Of a DNA stretch of 27,301 bases, positions 8,957-17,025 are shown piece after piece (positions within the stretch are counted from its first letter, which is position 1; each line of letters starts with the position of its first letter). The stretch is from NCBI GenBank assembly GCA_019634245.1, contig JAHQVR010000119.1, positions 1 through 27,301 on the forward strand. Direction: 5' to 3'. Both the position numbers and the translations under genes were made by a program. The notes under the pieces were generated by a model. That model ran no database searches and had not been told where the DNA came from. It saw nothing but the letters and a program-made list of their open reading frames with translations. This stretch comes from Gammaproteobacteria bacterium. Its GTDB lineage: Bacteria > Pseudomonadota > Gammaproteobacteria > Granulosicoccales > Granulosicoccaceae.

Positions 8957-9000
8957 AATTGCGCCATCGGTAGTTCGTCTTTAGAACCACCGATGCGCAA
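8956..9000. terminator. Long hairpin at the valS 3' end
   Basis: TTGCGC/GCGCAA, ATCGGT/ACCGAT and GTTC/GAAC stack into one long stem with a 7-nt loop GTCTTTA. They are interrupted only by a bulged C and one mismatch. On the minus strand the stem is followed by AATTTTAC, so it could terminate transcription from the PepSY-like gene. On the plus strand no T-tract follows. Confidence 0.45.
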
Positions 9001-9007
9001 ATGCCTA

Positions 9008-9066
9008 AAACCCCACCGTCACCAAGCTGAGTTAACGGCCTCAATAATCCTGGTGGCGGTGGGTTT
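9008..9066. terminator. Second hairpin, candidate bidirectional terminator between valS and the PepSY-like gene
   Basis: The arms at 9008-9025 (AAACCCCACCGTCACCAA) and 9049-9066 (CCTGGTGGCGGTGGGTTT) pair over about 16 bp, with one bulged C and one G-U. An inner TGAG/CTCA pair is also present. TTT ends the plus-strand arm and TTTT follows on the minus strand. It is well placed to separate the convergent valS and PepSY-like transcripts. Confidence 0.5.
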
Positions 9067-9098
9067 GATCCTAGTACCAGTACCATCAAAGCCTTCTT

Positions 9099-9362
9099 TT
9101 ACTGCTCAATACGCTGCCCCGTCATAGGGTCGAAATAATCCATGGCATCCTCATTGGCTGCATCCAGTGATGTCAACGTGTAGCAATTCCCTTCCGATAC
9201 ATTCAACGTATTAGGGTCATACCCAAGTAATTCAGCCTGCTGCTTAAACTCGTCCTCAGGCATCCAGGAATCACGTTCTTCAGTGGTACATTGTGGACCT
9301 GCCGCCATCGCATTACCGCACAGTAGTGCTGAAGCTGTTACCAAAAGAAATCGTTTCATCAT
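9099..9362 (-). CDS. Small secreted PepSY-like protein
   Basis: This 87-residue protein has a clear signal peptide (MMKRFLLVTASALLCGNAMA, cleavage before AGPQC), so it should be periplasmic with a mature part of about 67 residues. That part reads W-x-P-E-D-E-F, then LGYDPNTLNVSEGNCYTL and finally FDPMTGQRIE. This order resembles short PepSY-type domains, where a helix is followed by beta-strands and a closing DP.TG..... segment. Two cysteines (in QCTTEE and GNCYT) could form a disulfide. GGAG precedes two adjacent ATG codons (9362 and 9359); either may be used, and the second has the better spacing. It is divergent from the amidohydrolase-peroxidase unit, which may point to a shared role, but its function is unknown. 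Confidence 0.75.
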   Translation of the reverse strand: MMKRFLLVTASALLCGNAMAAGPQCTTEERDSWMPEDEFKQQAELLGYDPNTLNVSEGNCYTLTSLDAANEDAMDYFDPMTGQRIEQ

Positions 9363-9670
9363 CTATCTCCAATTGCAAAAGTAATCAGGGATCCTGGCCA
9401 GGACAGCGCTGACTGTAATCGGAATTTCTATAGGTTCAAGTGAACAAAACGTTAGCCTTTGACATTGGCTTAGAGGGCCCAAACGCACATTAATGATTCA
9501 AGTTAACGTTAATGTCGTCACCGTTAGAATCGACCATTTTCAGTCTCAATTGTGAAAAAACCGTGCAAATTCTTAACTATCAGGCCAGGTTGCGATCACC
9601 GAGCGGGTTTGTGACGAACAATCAATGTATAAAGAGCTCACACAGAAACGACATTGAGCTGGAGACTCCC
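9363..9670. promoter_or_regulatory. Divergent intergenic region with four dyads
   Basis: This 308-bp spacer holds the perfect palindromes TCCTGGCCAGGA (9392-9403), CAGCGCTG (9404-9411, directly adjacent) and TTAACGTTAA (9503-9512). The inverted repeat GTTCAAGTGAAC lies at 9434-9445. On the minus strand TTGAAC (9434-9439) and TACAGT (9412-9417), 16 bp apart, could drive the PepSY-like gene, with the -35 inside a dyad. TGTATAAAG (around 9626-9634) could serve as a -10 for the amidohydrolase. These are candidates only. Confidence 0.4.
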
Positions 9671-10885
9671 ATGCTTCGCCGTACTTTGGTGGTCATAACG
9701 ATCCTATCTGCGCAGACTGCGCTGGCCAATGATGAACTGCCCATCGCAGATGCGCACGTGCATTACAGCCACGATTCCGTCGAGCTCACGCCGCCAGAGC
9801 GTGTTATTGAATTGATGCGCGAAGCGAACTTGAAATTTGCCCTGGTATCCAGCTCCGATGACAATGGCACGCAGCTACTGTCCGAACTGGCTCCCGACTT
9901 GATTGTCCCCGGACTTCGCCCTTATCGTCGACGCGGAGAAACCGGTACCTGGTTCACCGACCCTGACGCATTGGCGTATGTGGAAACGTTGCTCGAAAAG
10001 AATCGCTACGCCACCATTGGTGAGTTTCATCTGTACGGATCGGATGCCGATTTGGACATTCCTCGACGAATCGTTGAATTGGCAGACGCACATAATCTAA
10101 TCCTGCACGCTCATTCTGATGCTGACGCTGTGACTCGGCTATTAGCACAAAGCCCAACTGTCAAAGTGATTTGGGCACACTCTGGTTTTGAATCGCCGCC
10201 AGAGATCGCCGAGGTGCTGCGGCAGCATGAGAGGCTATGGGCCGACCTAGCCTTCCGCTCGGATGTTGGAAGTGGCGGCAGTTTAAGCGCAGACTGGGTA
10301 GCCTTGTTTGAAGAATTTCCCGATCGACTGATGTTGGGTACTGACACCTATACGCCTGAACGCATGTATTTTTTACCCGATCATGCCGCATCATCTCGCG
10401 TTTGGCTAAATTCACTACCATCGGCACTGGCTAAACGAGTGGCCTGGCAGAATGCCTACGACTTGCTGATGCCTGTGTGGAATGAAAATCGTTTGAAAAA
10501 AGCGGACGATGACGCCGACTCAACGCAGGGGGACCCTTGTCGGAACGTCAGCGACAAACAAACTATTATTTTGGAAGATGATAGCGTCATTGTCAGAATC
10601 GAAACACCAGAGAATATTGAGGTCAGCAAGCCGTTTCCAGTGAATGTGACCGTTTGTGGTGATCAACTGATTGACACAGATATTGAGCTCGATGCTGCGA
10701 TGCCGGCACACGGCCATGGAATGAACTATGCGCCGAACTATCAACGACTCGAATCGTCTCCGTCCCAAGTCACAGTTCGTGCCGAAGGCTTACTGCTGCA
10801 TATGCCCGGGAATTGGCAATGGCAAGTTCACTTGCTCACCAACGGTAAGCGGCGATCCTTAACACACGATTTTGCAATACGCTAA
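9671..10885 (+). CDS. Exported TatD/amidohydrolase-like metal hydrolase fused to a YtkA-like domain
   Basis: The chosen ATG follows GGAG at 7 nt and opens a signal peptide (MLRRTLVVITILSAQTALA, cleavage about residue 19). The frame is open back to 9512, but that extension would bury the signal peptide. The 404-residue product has a TIM-barrel hydrolase pattern: H29-x-H31 in DAHVHY, E118 in GEFH, H146/H148 in LHAHSD, H170 in WAHSG and D225 in LGTDTY. That is the metal-ligand order of TatD/amidohydrolase-superfamily enzymes. Residues about 295-404 form a separate beta-rich domain with M344-PAHGHGM-351, the motif of YtkA/FixH-like periplasmic domains, in which the histidines and methionines may bind copper. 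The fusion is unusual and the substrate is unknown. The stop overlaps the start of the diheme peroxidase gene. Confidence 0.8.
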   Translation: MLRRTLVVITILSAQTALANDELPIADAHVHYSHDSVELTPPERVIELMREANLKFALVSSSDDNGTQLLSELAPDLIVPGLRPYRRRGETGTWFTDPDALAYVETLLEKNRYATIGEFHLYGSDADLDIPRRIVELADAHNLILHAHSDADAVTRLLAQSPTVKVIWAHSGFESPPEIAEVLRQHERLWADLAFRSDVGSGGSLSADWVALFEEFPDRLMLGTDTYTPERMYFLPDHAASSRVWLNSLPSALAKRVAWQNAYDLLMPVWNENRLKKADDDADSTQGDPCRNVSDKQTIILEDDSVIVRIETPENIEVSKPFPVNVTVCGDQLIDTDIELDAAMPAHGHGMNYAPNYQRLESSPSQVTVRAEGLLLHMPGNWQWQVHLLTNGKRRSLTHDFAIR

Positions 10886-12029
10886 CGACAGCCTGGCGAT
10901 AGCGCTAGCACTGTTAACCCTGCTAGTGACAGCCTCGGCCACCGCTGATGCGTTAGAGCCAGAACTCACATCCGCAGAGAAGAGGTTGCTCGACGCCTTC
11001 GCCGGATGGCCTTTGCAGCCCCCTGCAGACCCTGGGAATGAATTCTCTGGACAGGCATGGGCGGAGAAGGCGGGTGAGCGTTTGTTCTTCGATGCTGATT
11101 TGTCCAGCTCTAAGACCATCAGTTGTGCGACCTGTCATCAAGCAGCCAAGGGATTCACTGATGGGTTGACTACCGGTCAAGGTATTCAGACACACGTTCG
11201 AAATACCCAAGGTCTGCTCGATGTCGGTTTGCAACGATGGTTTGGATGGGACGGCGGTGCTGATAGCTTATGGGCTGCTTCACTGCGTCCTATGCTCTCA
11301 CCGATTGAAATGGGCGGTGATGTAACGACTATTGCCCATCGTTTACGGTCCAAACCGTACTTTGAACCAGCGTTAATCCACGCTGATTTGCTCGATGAGA
11401 CTGCCACCAACGACGAAGAGGTCCTGGTACTCGCAGCGAAGACTATCGGCGCCTATCTACGGACCCTGTCATCGGCGGCCACGCCCTTCGATCGCTATGT
11501 GTCGGCGCTTCAGAAAAACGACTTGGAGAAACAGAGTCAGTATCCAAAATCCGCCCTTCGAGGCTTAACACTTTTTTTAGGCGAGTCTAACTGCCATGTG
11601 TGCCACTTCGGACCAAATTTTTCCAACGCCGAATTTCACGACACCGGCAGACCGTTCTTCACAGGTGTTGGTGAAGTCGACCCTGGCCGCTATGCGGGCA
11701 TTAAACGAGTTCGGCAGGATCGTTTCAATCTGCTGGGTGAGTACAATCGATCTGATAACCACAACGATGCACTAAAAACTGAGACGGTAACCTTAGGCCA
11801 GGTTAATTTTGGTCAGTGGCGAACGCCCAGTTTACGCAACCTGACGCACACGGCCCCCTACACCCACGACGGCAGCTTACCCACACTCCGAGCGGTAGTG
11901 GACGCCTATGCAGATATTGATCCCACTCGCCTGCATTCTCAGGGCGAAGCGATTCTAAGGCCGTTGGATTTAACCGATAACGAACGAGAGGATTTGGTTA
12001 ATTTTCTTAAGTCCTTGAGCGCGCAGTAG
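10872..12029 (+). CDS. Diheme cytochrome c peroxidase / MauG family protein
   Basis: This 385-residue exported protein carries two c-type heme motifs: C85-A-T-C-H89 and C241-H-V-C-H245. The surrounding family features are F-D-x-D-L-S-S-S-K-T-I-S-CATCH, then RNTQGLLDVGLQRWFGWDGGADSL and LSPIEMGGD, and near the end LRNLTHTAPYTHDG and LVNFLKSL. This is the bacterial diheme peroxidase/MauG family, acting in the periplasm on H2O2 or as a protein-modifying oxidase. An in-frame TAA at 10860 leaves TTG 10872 as the best start (ATT 10869 is the other option). The signal peptide after it is hydrophobic but lacks basic residues. The gene overlaps the preceding hydrolase gene by 14 bp, so the two are probably made together. 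It cannot be settled from sequence whether it is a true peroxidase or a MauG/MbnH-like modifier. Confidence 0.9.
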   Translation: MQYANDSLAIALALLTLLVTASATADALEPELTSAEKRLLDAFAGWPLQPPADPGNEFSGQAWAEKAGERLFFDADLSSSKTISCATCHQAAKGFTDGLTTGQGIQTHVRNTQGLLDVGLQRWFGWDGGADSLWAASLRPMLSPIEMGGDVTTIAHRLRSKPYFEPALIHADLLDETATNDEEVLVLAAKTIGAYLRTLSSAATPFDRYVSALQKNDLEKQSQYPKSALRGLTLFLGESNCHVCHFGPNFSNAEFHDTGRPFFTGVGEVDPGRYAGIKRVRQDRFNLLGEYNRSDNHNDALKTETVTLGQVNFGQWRTPSLRNLTHTAPYTHDGSLPTLRAVVDAYADIDPTRLHSQGEAILRPLDLTDNEREDLVNFLKSLSAQ

Positions 12030-12090
12030 CACAACCGATCACCCCAGCAGGTTCCATGGAGTCTCCAGCGGTGTGCAAAGCCTGGCGATG

Positions 12091-12801
12091 TTAAAATCGC
12101 AAGCCCGTTTTGATGCTGAATGTGGTGTAGTCGCCAGTGCGATCAGCCTCTAGCGTAAGATTAGCACCCAAATTTAAGTTCACGCCGACAAAAAACTTTT
12201 TCAGACTGGAAGTCTCTTCATCCAACTCGCTGACATTTTTGGCTGAGCCGGTAGTCCGCACCAATCCAGCGCCGGCGTACGGGGTGATCAGCGTCAGCCC
12301 TTTGGAGATTGAAATATCCAATGAAGTACTGCTTAAATCTATCTCGTCAGAGCCCTGCAAGACGGTGTAGCCTCCTCGTATAGCAATCGCCGGTAGTGCG
12401 ACGTTACCGGAGACAATGGCATAACGAACCTCAGCCCCGAGCAGATTAAAGTCGGTGCTTGGAACGCCTCCTATAAAAGCCCCAACATCAATGCCAAAAG
12501 GCAGGCCCTTATGCGCGTGCAATCGAGGTAGCAAGAACCGGCTCAAATCATACGATCCCGAGCTGGCCAGTTCAAATAAGTCGTTGTCAATCTCGGTGGC
12601 AGAAAGCGCAATACCAATATCAAAGCCCAGCGTGCCCAAGGGCTCAGCTGGCGTAATACCTCGATAGTGCGAAACGGCCGCAATATTTTCCATCAATGTA
12701 CGGAAGTCACCCTGATCCAAATTGCCCAACGAATCCAGCGAGTCCGCATAGGTGGCGGTGCTCATCAACAACGTTGCGGCGAGAGCCATTTTTTTAATCA
12801 T
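12091..12801 (-). CDS. Predicted outer-membrane beta-barrel protein, function unknown
   Basis: This 236-residue protein starts with a signal peptide (MIKKMALAATLLMSTATYA). It continues with alternating polar/hydrophobic strands rich in glycine and aromatic residues: GFDIGIALSATEID, GIDVGAFIGGV, PAIAIRGGYTVL, ITPYAGAGLVRTTG, FFVGVNLNLGANLTLEADRT. It ends TFSIKTGLRF with a C-terminal phenylalanine, as outer-membrane barrels do for BAM recognition. I do not recognise a family name. The gene starts 12 bp after the yheS stop on the same strand, with AGG about 9 nt before the ATG, so it is probably co-transcribed with yheS. It ends facing the diheme peroxidase gene. Confidence 0.8.
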   Translation of the reverse strand: MIKKMALAATLLMSTATYADSLDSLGNLDQGDFRTLMENIAAVSHYRGITPAEPLGTLGFDIGIALSATEIDNDLFELASSGSYDLSRFLLPRLHAHKGLPFGIDVGAFIGGVPSTDFNLLGAEVRYAIVSGNVALPAIAIRGGYTVLQGSDEIDLSSTSLDISISKGLTLITPYAGAGLVRTTGSAKNVSELDEETSSLKKFFVGVNLNLGANLTLEADRTGDYTTFSIKTGLRF

Positions 12802-12813
12802 GAGGATTACCTG

Positions 12814-14742
12814 TCAAGGCTCCGAAGAGCGCATTTGTTTTTCAACCTGCTCTAGCGCCTGCATCGCATCAAGCAGTTCTTCTTCAAGGTGTTCTACCGC
12901 TTTTTTATGGTCCGCCTCATCGCGCAGAAGCTGAGCCAGTTTTTCCTTGTTCTCTGCGTTGTATAGATCATTTGCAGACAGTCTGTCACGGACACCGCAC
13001 AGCCTTGCTTCGGCTTTTTCAAGCGACTTCGAGTGTGTATCAACGATTTTACGTAATGGACTTATTTTCGCTCTTCGGGCCGCTTCGTGCCTTTTTTGTT
13101 CCTTTCGATCGGGCTTTGCTTGCTGCTCGGTAACACTCGGAGTGTGGATATCACTTTGTCGCCTGCGGTGCTCACTTAGCCAGCGGGCATACCCATCCAA
13201 GTCATCAGTAAAAGGCGCCACATAACCGTCACTGAGTAACCAGAGATCGTCCACCGTTGCTTTTAATACACTGCGGTCGTGGGAAACTACTAACAAGGCA
13301 CCATCAAAACTCTGTAATGCCTCACTGAGCGCTTGTCGCATCGAAATATCCAGGTGGTTCGTAGGTTCATCCAACAACAATAGGTTCGGCTGTTGATAAA
13401 CAATCAATGCAAGCGCCAACCGAGCCCGTTCGCCGCCAGAGAATGTACTGACGAGTTGTAAGGCCTGATCACCCCGGTATCCAAACTTTCCTAAATAGTC
13501 CCTGGCCAGTGCTTCACCTAGATTGGAATCGATACCCTGCAGGGCTTGTATGGCAGTTCGATCCAAACGGAGCTGGTCGACTTGGTGTTGGGCAAAATAC
13601 CCAACCTTTAATTTTTGCGCCGGCACTCGCTCTCCGTCGAGTGGAGTGAGCTCGCCCACCATGGCCTTGATCAAGGTGGATTTCCCCGCGCCGTTCGCTC
13701 CAAGCAAGCCGATGCGATCTCCGGCCTGAACACTGAGGTTGATCCTTTTTAAAACGGTGACATCACCGTATCCGATGCGCGCATCTTTAATACTGAGCAG
13801 CGGGTTAGGTAAATCCTTCGACGCAGCGAATTCAAACTCAAACGACGAATCCACATGCGCAGGTGCACTCAGTGTCATACGTTCGAGCATTTTTATTCGA
13901 CTTTGCGCCTGACGAGCCTTTGTTGCTTTAGCCCGAAACCTATCCACAAAGCGTTGCATTGCTTCGCGCTTTTTTTCCTGGCGAGCAAACACGGCTTGCT
14001 CATTGGCAAGTTGTGCGGCCCGAATAGATTCAAAAGCACTGTAGTTACCGGTATACAGAGTCAGTTTTTGATGCTCGATGTGAAGGGTGTGGTTGGTAAC
14101 TGCATCAAGAAATTCGCGATCATGAGAAATGAGCAACAGCGTGCCGGCGAACTGCCGCAACCACTGCTCCAACCACAACACCGCATCCAGATCGAGATGA
14201 TTGGTAGGTTCATCGAGCAGTAGTAGATCACTAGGTTGCATCAAGGCCTGAGCAAGATTAAGCCGCATACGCCAACCACCGGAAAAAGTGGATACAGGTT
14301 CGTCTTGCTGAGTCACGCTGAATCCGAGCCCGTGCATCAAGCCACCGGCTTTGGACTTTGCCTGGTAACCACCGGCCTGTTCGTAGTCCGCCAATCTACG
14401 TGCATGAGTGAGTCCATCGGTTTGCGCTTCATCTTGTTGAATAAGCCGTTCCAGCTCACGCAAATGGCTATCGCCATCAAGAACGAAATCAATGGCAGGT
14501 TTGGACGACGCCGCACTCTCCTGAGCCACATGTCCGATCACCGTATCGGCTGGTAGCGTCAGTTCACCTTCATCGGCGTCCAGTGTGTTAGTAATCATGG
14601 CGAACAAACTCGACTTGCCGGTGCCATTAGCACCGGTTAGCCCGACTTTCTGCCCTTTGTGTATCACGAGGCTGGCTCTTTCGAACAACACCTTGCCATC
14701 ACGCCGACACGCAATCTGATTCAAACTAAGCATGGCTCCCAT
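12814..14742 (-). CDS. yheS: ABC-F family ATPase YheS
   Basis: This soluble protein of 642 residues has two ATPase domains and no membrane domain. The first Walker A is GANGTGKSS at 37-45, with signature FSGGWRMRLNLAQAL and Walker B LLLLDEPTNHLD. The second has GANGAGKST, FSGGERARLALAL and LLLLDEPTNHLD. The linker between them carries the ABC-F charged helical arm (FARQEKKREAMQRFVDRFRAKATKARQAQSR), and a C-terminal coiled coil follows (about 540-640). ABC-F proteins act on the ribosome; length and C-terminal extension fit YheS best. Either ATG 14742 (after GAGGTAGC) or ATG 14733 (MLSLNQIACRRD, 639 residues) may be the start. Confidence 0.93.
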   Translation of the reverse strand: MGAMLSLNQIACRRDGKVLFERASLVIHKGQKVGLTGANGTGKSSLFAMITNTLDADEGELTLPADTVIGHVAQESAASSKPAIDFVLDGDSHLRELERLIQQDEAQTDGLTHARRLADYEQAGGYQAKSKAGGLMHGLGFSVTQQDEPVSTFSGGWRMRLNLAQALMQPSDLLLLDEPTNHLDLDAVLWLEQWLRQFAGTLLLISHDREFLDAVTNHTLHIEHQKLTLYTGNYSAFESIRAAQLANEQAVFARQEKKREAMQRFVDRFRAKATKARQAQSRIKMLERMTLSAPAHVDSSFEFEFAASKDLPNPLLSIKDARIGYGDVTVLKRINLSVQAGDRIGLLGANGAGKSTLIKAMVGELTPLDGERVPAQKLKVGYFAQHQVDQLRLDRTAIQALQGIDSNLGEALARDYLGKFGYRGDQALQLVSTFSGGERARLALALIVYQQPNLLLLDEPTNHLDISMRQALSEALQSFDGALLVVSHDRSVLKATVDDLWLLSDGYVAPFTDDLDGYARWLSEHRRRQSDIHTPSVTEQQAKPDRKEQKRHEAARRAKISPLRKIVDTHSKSLEKAEARLCGVRDRLSANDLYNAENKEKLAQLLRDEADHKKAVEHLEEELLDAMQALEQVEKQMRSSEP

Positions 14743-14801
14743 GCTACCTCAACAATTGCAACGACAACGCCCTATTGGCTCTGATCCGCCCTTCCGAGTG
14801 T

Positions 14802-14807
14802 TATGAT
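14802..14807 (+). promoter_or_regulatory. Candidate -10 of the lemA operon
   Basis: TATGAT lies 26 bp before the lemA ATG, in the 91-bp gap shared with the divergent yheS. No convincing -35 sits at the ideal distance. A GGGAG ribosome-binding site follows 13 to 9 bp before the ATG. Confidence 0.3.
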
Positions 14808-14833
14808 TCGTCGCATTATTGGGAGATCTTTGA

Positions 14834-15430
14834 ATGACCTTACGAACAGTGAAAACCACCCTACTGGCCTTTGCCCTGCTGACACTTTCTGGCTGTGGCA
14901 TTAACAACATTCCGACCTATGACGAAGCAGTTAATGCGGCCTGGAGCGAAGTCCAAAATCAGTACAAACGTCGGGCTGACCTGATACCGAATCTCATAGA
15001 AACCGTGAAAGGCTTCGCAGCGCAAGAAAAGGATGTGCTGTTGGAAGTGACCGAAGCCCGCACCAAAGTTTCACAAATGAATATTTCGCCTGACATACTG
15101 TCTGACCCGGCAGCATTCGAACAATTTCAAGCCTCTCAAGGCGCATTGAGCTCGGCACTTTCGCGCTTGCTCGTAACCGTCGAGCGCTACCCGGAACTGA
15201 AGTCCAACGAGAACTTTCTCGCTCTGCAGTCACAGCTCGAAGGATCAGAGAACCGGATCGCTGTGGCACGCCGTGATTACATACAAGCTGTTCAGCAATA
15301 CAACCGTGAATTACGCACCATTCCTGGACGCTGGTGGCGTAAATTCATGTATCCAGAATCCCAAATCAAGGAAACCTTTTCCATCGAAGAAAGTGAGATG
15401 GAAAACCCTACTGTTAATTTCAACAACTAA
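14834..15430 (+). CDS. LemA family lipoprotein
   Basis: This 198-residue protein has a lipobox (LTLSGC, lipidated cysteine at about residue 21), so it is a membrane-anchored periplasmic-side protein. The mature part begins with the LemA hallmark: YDEAVNAAWSEVQNQYKRRADLIPNLIETVKGFAAQEKDVL, with long antiparallel helices. It ends with FNN. GGGAG precedes the ATG. It is first in a three-gene operon with two TPM-domain proteins, an association common for LemA. The molecular role of the family is not established. Confidence 0.92.
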   Translation: MTLRTVKTTLLAFALLTLSGCGINNIPTYDEAVNAAWSEVQNQYKRRADLIPNLIETVKGFAAQEKDVLLEVTEARTKVSQMNISPDILSDPAAFEQFQASQGALSSALSRLLVTVERYPELKSNENFLALQSQLEGSENRIAVARRDYIQAVQQYNRELRTIPGRWWRKFMYPESQIKETFSIEESEMENPTVNFNN

Positions 15431-15438
15431 ACACTGTT

Positions 15439-16350
15439 TTGAAATTTCCTCGTTCGGCTCCACTGGGTAAGCTGCTAGCCAGTACGCTAGCAGCCTGGCT
15501 GTTGTGCTTGTCTACCTCTCTGTGGGCCCAATCTGAGCCCGATTTCCCGACCTTAACGGGTCGCGTGGTCGATGCGGCCAATATTCTGGAGGCCGGCACC
15601 GAAACTGAGCTCAGCACACAGTTAGAAACGCTTGAGAATGAGTCGACGACACAAATCGTCGTCGTCACCGTGGCGTCGTTAAATGGCTTCGACATCGCGG
15701 ACTATGCGAACAAATTGGGTAGAACCTGGGGCATCGGCACCGCTGAAGACGACAATGGTGTGTTGTTGGTGGTCTCTGACAGCGATCGCAAAGTCCGTAT
15801 AGAAGTGGGCTATGGCTTAGAAGGCGCACTGACCGATGCAACCGCCAGTGACATCATACGCAAACACATTCTGCCGCAGTTTCGCGAGGCTGACTATGAC
15901 GCCGGTGTTCAACAGGGTATCGATGCGATCATCCAAGCCATCAATGGGGAGTATGTCGTGACGCCAGATCGACCAACAAAGGTCATCGATGGAGGACCAC
16001 CGGCGGCAGCTATACCTTTATTTTTTATCGCGCTGATTGGAATCCGCAGCCTACTTTGGAAATTTAATCAAAGAGCAGCGGCGGAACAATCCATTGCCGC
16101 CGGGTTTGTGGGCATTTTAGTCACGGTCATTTCTGGGTATTGGTTGTGGGGCTTGGCGGCCGGGATAGCGGTGTTTTTATTGTTGCTGCTATTCCATCGG
16201 GGTCGCCAATACGACGGTGGATCCCTCAGCAAAAGACCCAATCGGGGTCGCGACGGCCCCTATGGCGGAAGCGGCGGCTTCGGTGGTGGTGGGGGCTTTT
16301 CTGGTGGCGGTGGTAGTTTTGGTGGCGGCGGCGCCTCCGGGAGTTGGTAA
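15439..16350 (+). CDS. TPM domain protein (YgcG family) with glycine-rich tail
   Basis: This 303-residue protein starts at TTG 15439, 8 bp after the lemA stop, and is probably translated by coupling. It has a signal peptide (to about residue 31). The TPM domain (about 38-165) contains LTGRVVDAANIL, TTQIVVVTV, DNGVLLVVSDSDRKVRIEVGYGLEG and LPQFREADYDAGV. Two membrane segments follow (about 181-198 and 208-235), then a basic stretch. The tail is almost all glycine, serine and phenylalanine (about 268-303, ending GASGSW). TPM domains are linked to photosystem II repair in plants; the bacterial role is unclear. Confidence 0.9.
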   Translation: MKFPRSAPLGKLLASTLAAWLLCLSTSLWAQSEPDFPTLTGRVVDAANILEAGTETELSTQLETLENESTTQIVVVTVASLNGFDIADYANKLGRTWGIGTAEDDNGVLLVVSDSDRKVRIEVGYGLEGALTDATASDIIRKHILPQFREADYDAGVQQGIDAIIQAINGEYVVTPDRPTKVIDGGPPAAAIPLFFIALIGIRSLLWKFNQRAAAEQSIAAGFVGILVTVISGYWLWGLAAGIAVFLLLLLFHRGRQYDGGSLSKRPNRGRDGPYGGSGGFGGGGGFSGGGGSFGGGGASGSW

Positions 16351-16353
16351 GCC

Positions 16354-17001
16354 ATGTTTTTAAGCCCGAATGAAAAAGAACGTTTACGCGACCACATTCG
16401 CGAAACCGAGGAAAAAACCTCGGGTGAAATTGTCACAGTGATTGCGGAGCAAAGCGATGGCTACCGCTATATCCCATTGCTGTGGTCAACGCTGTGTGCG
16501 CTGGCAGTGCCCGGTATTTATTATCTCTATCAGGCACTAACGGGAAACGGTTGGATCTACCCTGGAGAAAACACCTCGGCACTGGCACTGCTTTATCAGA
16601 TTCAGGTATTGGTGTTTTTTGGTCTGGCGCTGTTATTTTCACTCACACCGCTGGGCTTAAAACTGATCCCAACATCTGTGAAGCGTGAACGCGCCGCACG
16701 ACAGGCCGCAGAACAATTCTATGCCCAAGGAATACACACCACTGAAGCCCGCGCAGGCATTTTGGTTTTCGTATCAGTCGCAGAGCGGTATGTGGAAATA
16801 AGGGTAGATTCGGCGATTGCCGACCGCATCAGCAATGCCGAGTGGCAAGACACGATAGACGCATTTGTAGGCGCATTAAAACGTGGCGAGATCGCCGCGG
16901 GATTTGAACTCACGTTAACCAAATGCCGTGACGTACTTTGGGAGCATTTCCCGGCCAGCAACAACGCGGATGAACTTCCGAACCATCTGATCGAGATTTG
17001 A
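16354..17001 (+). CDS. TPM domain membrane protein, second copy
   Basis: This 215-residue protein starts 3 bp after the previous stop. It opens FLSPNEKERLRDHIRETEEKTSGEIVTVIAEQSDGY, the start of a TPM domain. A hydrophobic hairpin (about 45-60 and 78-105) interrupts it. The domain then resumes with AAEQFYAQGIHTTEARAGILVFVSVAERYVEIRVDSAIADRI and AGFELTLTKCRDVLWEHFP. It lacks a signal peptide and should be an inner-membrane protein. It probably works with the LemA and TPM proteins ahead of it. Confidence 0.9.
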   Translation: MFLSPNEKERLRDHIRETEEKTSGEIVTVIAEQSDGYRYIPLLWSTLCALAVPGIYYLYQALTGNGWIYPGENTSALALLYQIQVLVFFGLALLFSLTPLGLKLIPTSVKRERAARQAAEQFYAQGIHTTEARAGILVFVSVAERYVEIRVDSAIADRISNAEWQDTIDAFVGALKRGEIAAGFELTLTKCRDVLWEHFPASNNADELPNHLIEI

Positions 17002-17025
17002 TAGCCGAATCAAGAATCCTCAATC

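Noticed and set aside
9512..9670. Upstream extension of the hydrolase gene
   Set aside because: It would place 53 residues of unrelated sequence before an obvious signal peptide. GGAG precedes the ATG at 9671.
13855..14556. Plus-strand ORFs of 106-122 residues inside yheS
   Set aside because: No family features, and they lie antisense to conserved ABC-F motifs.
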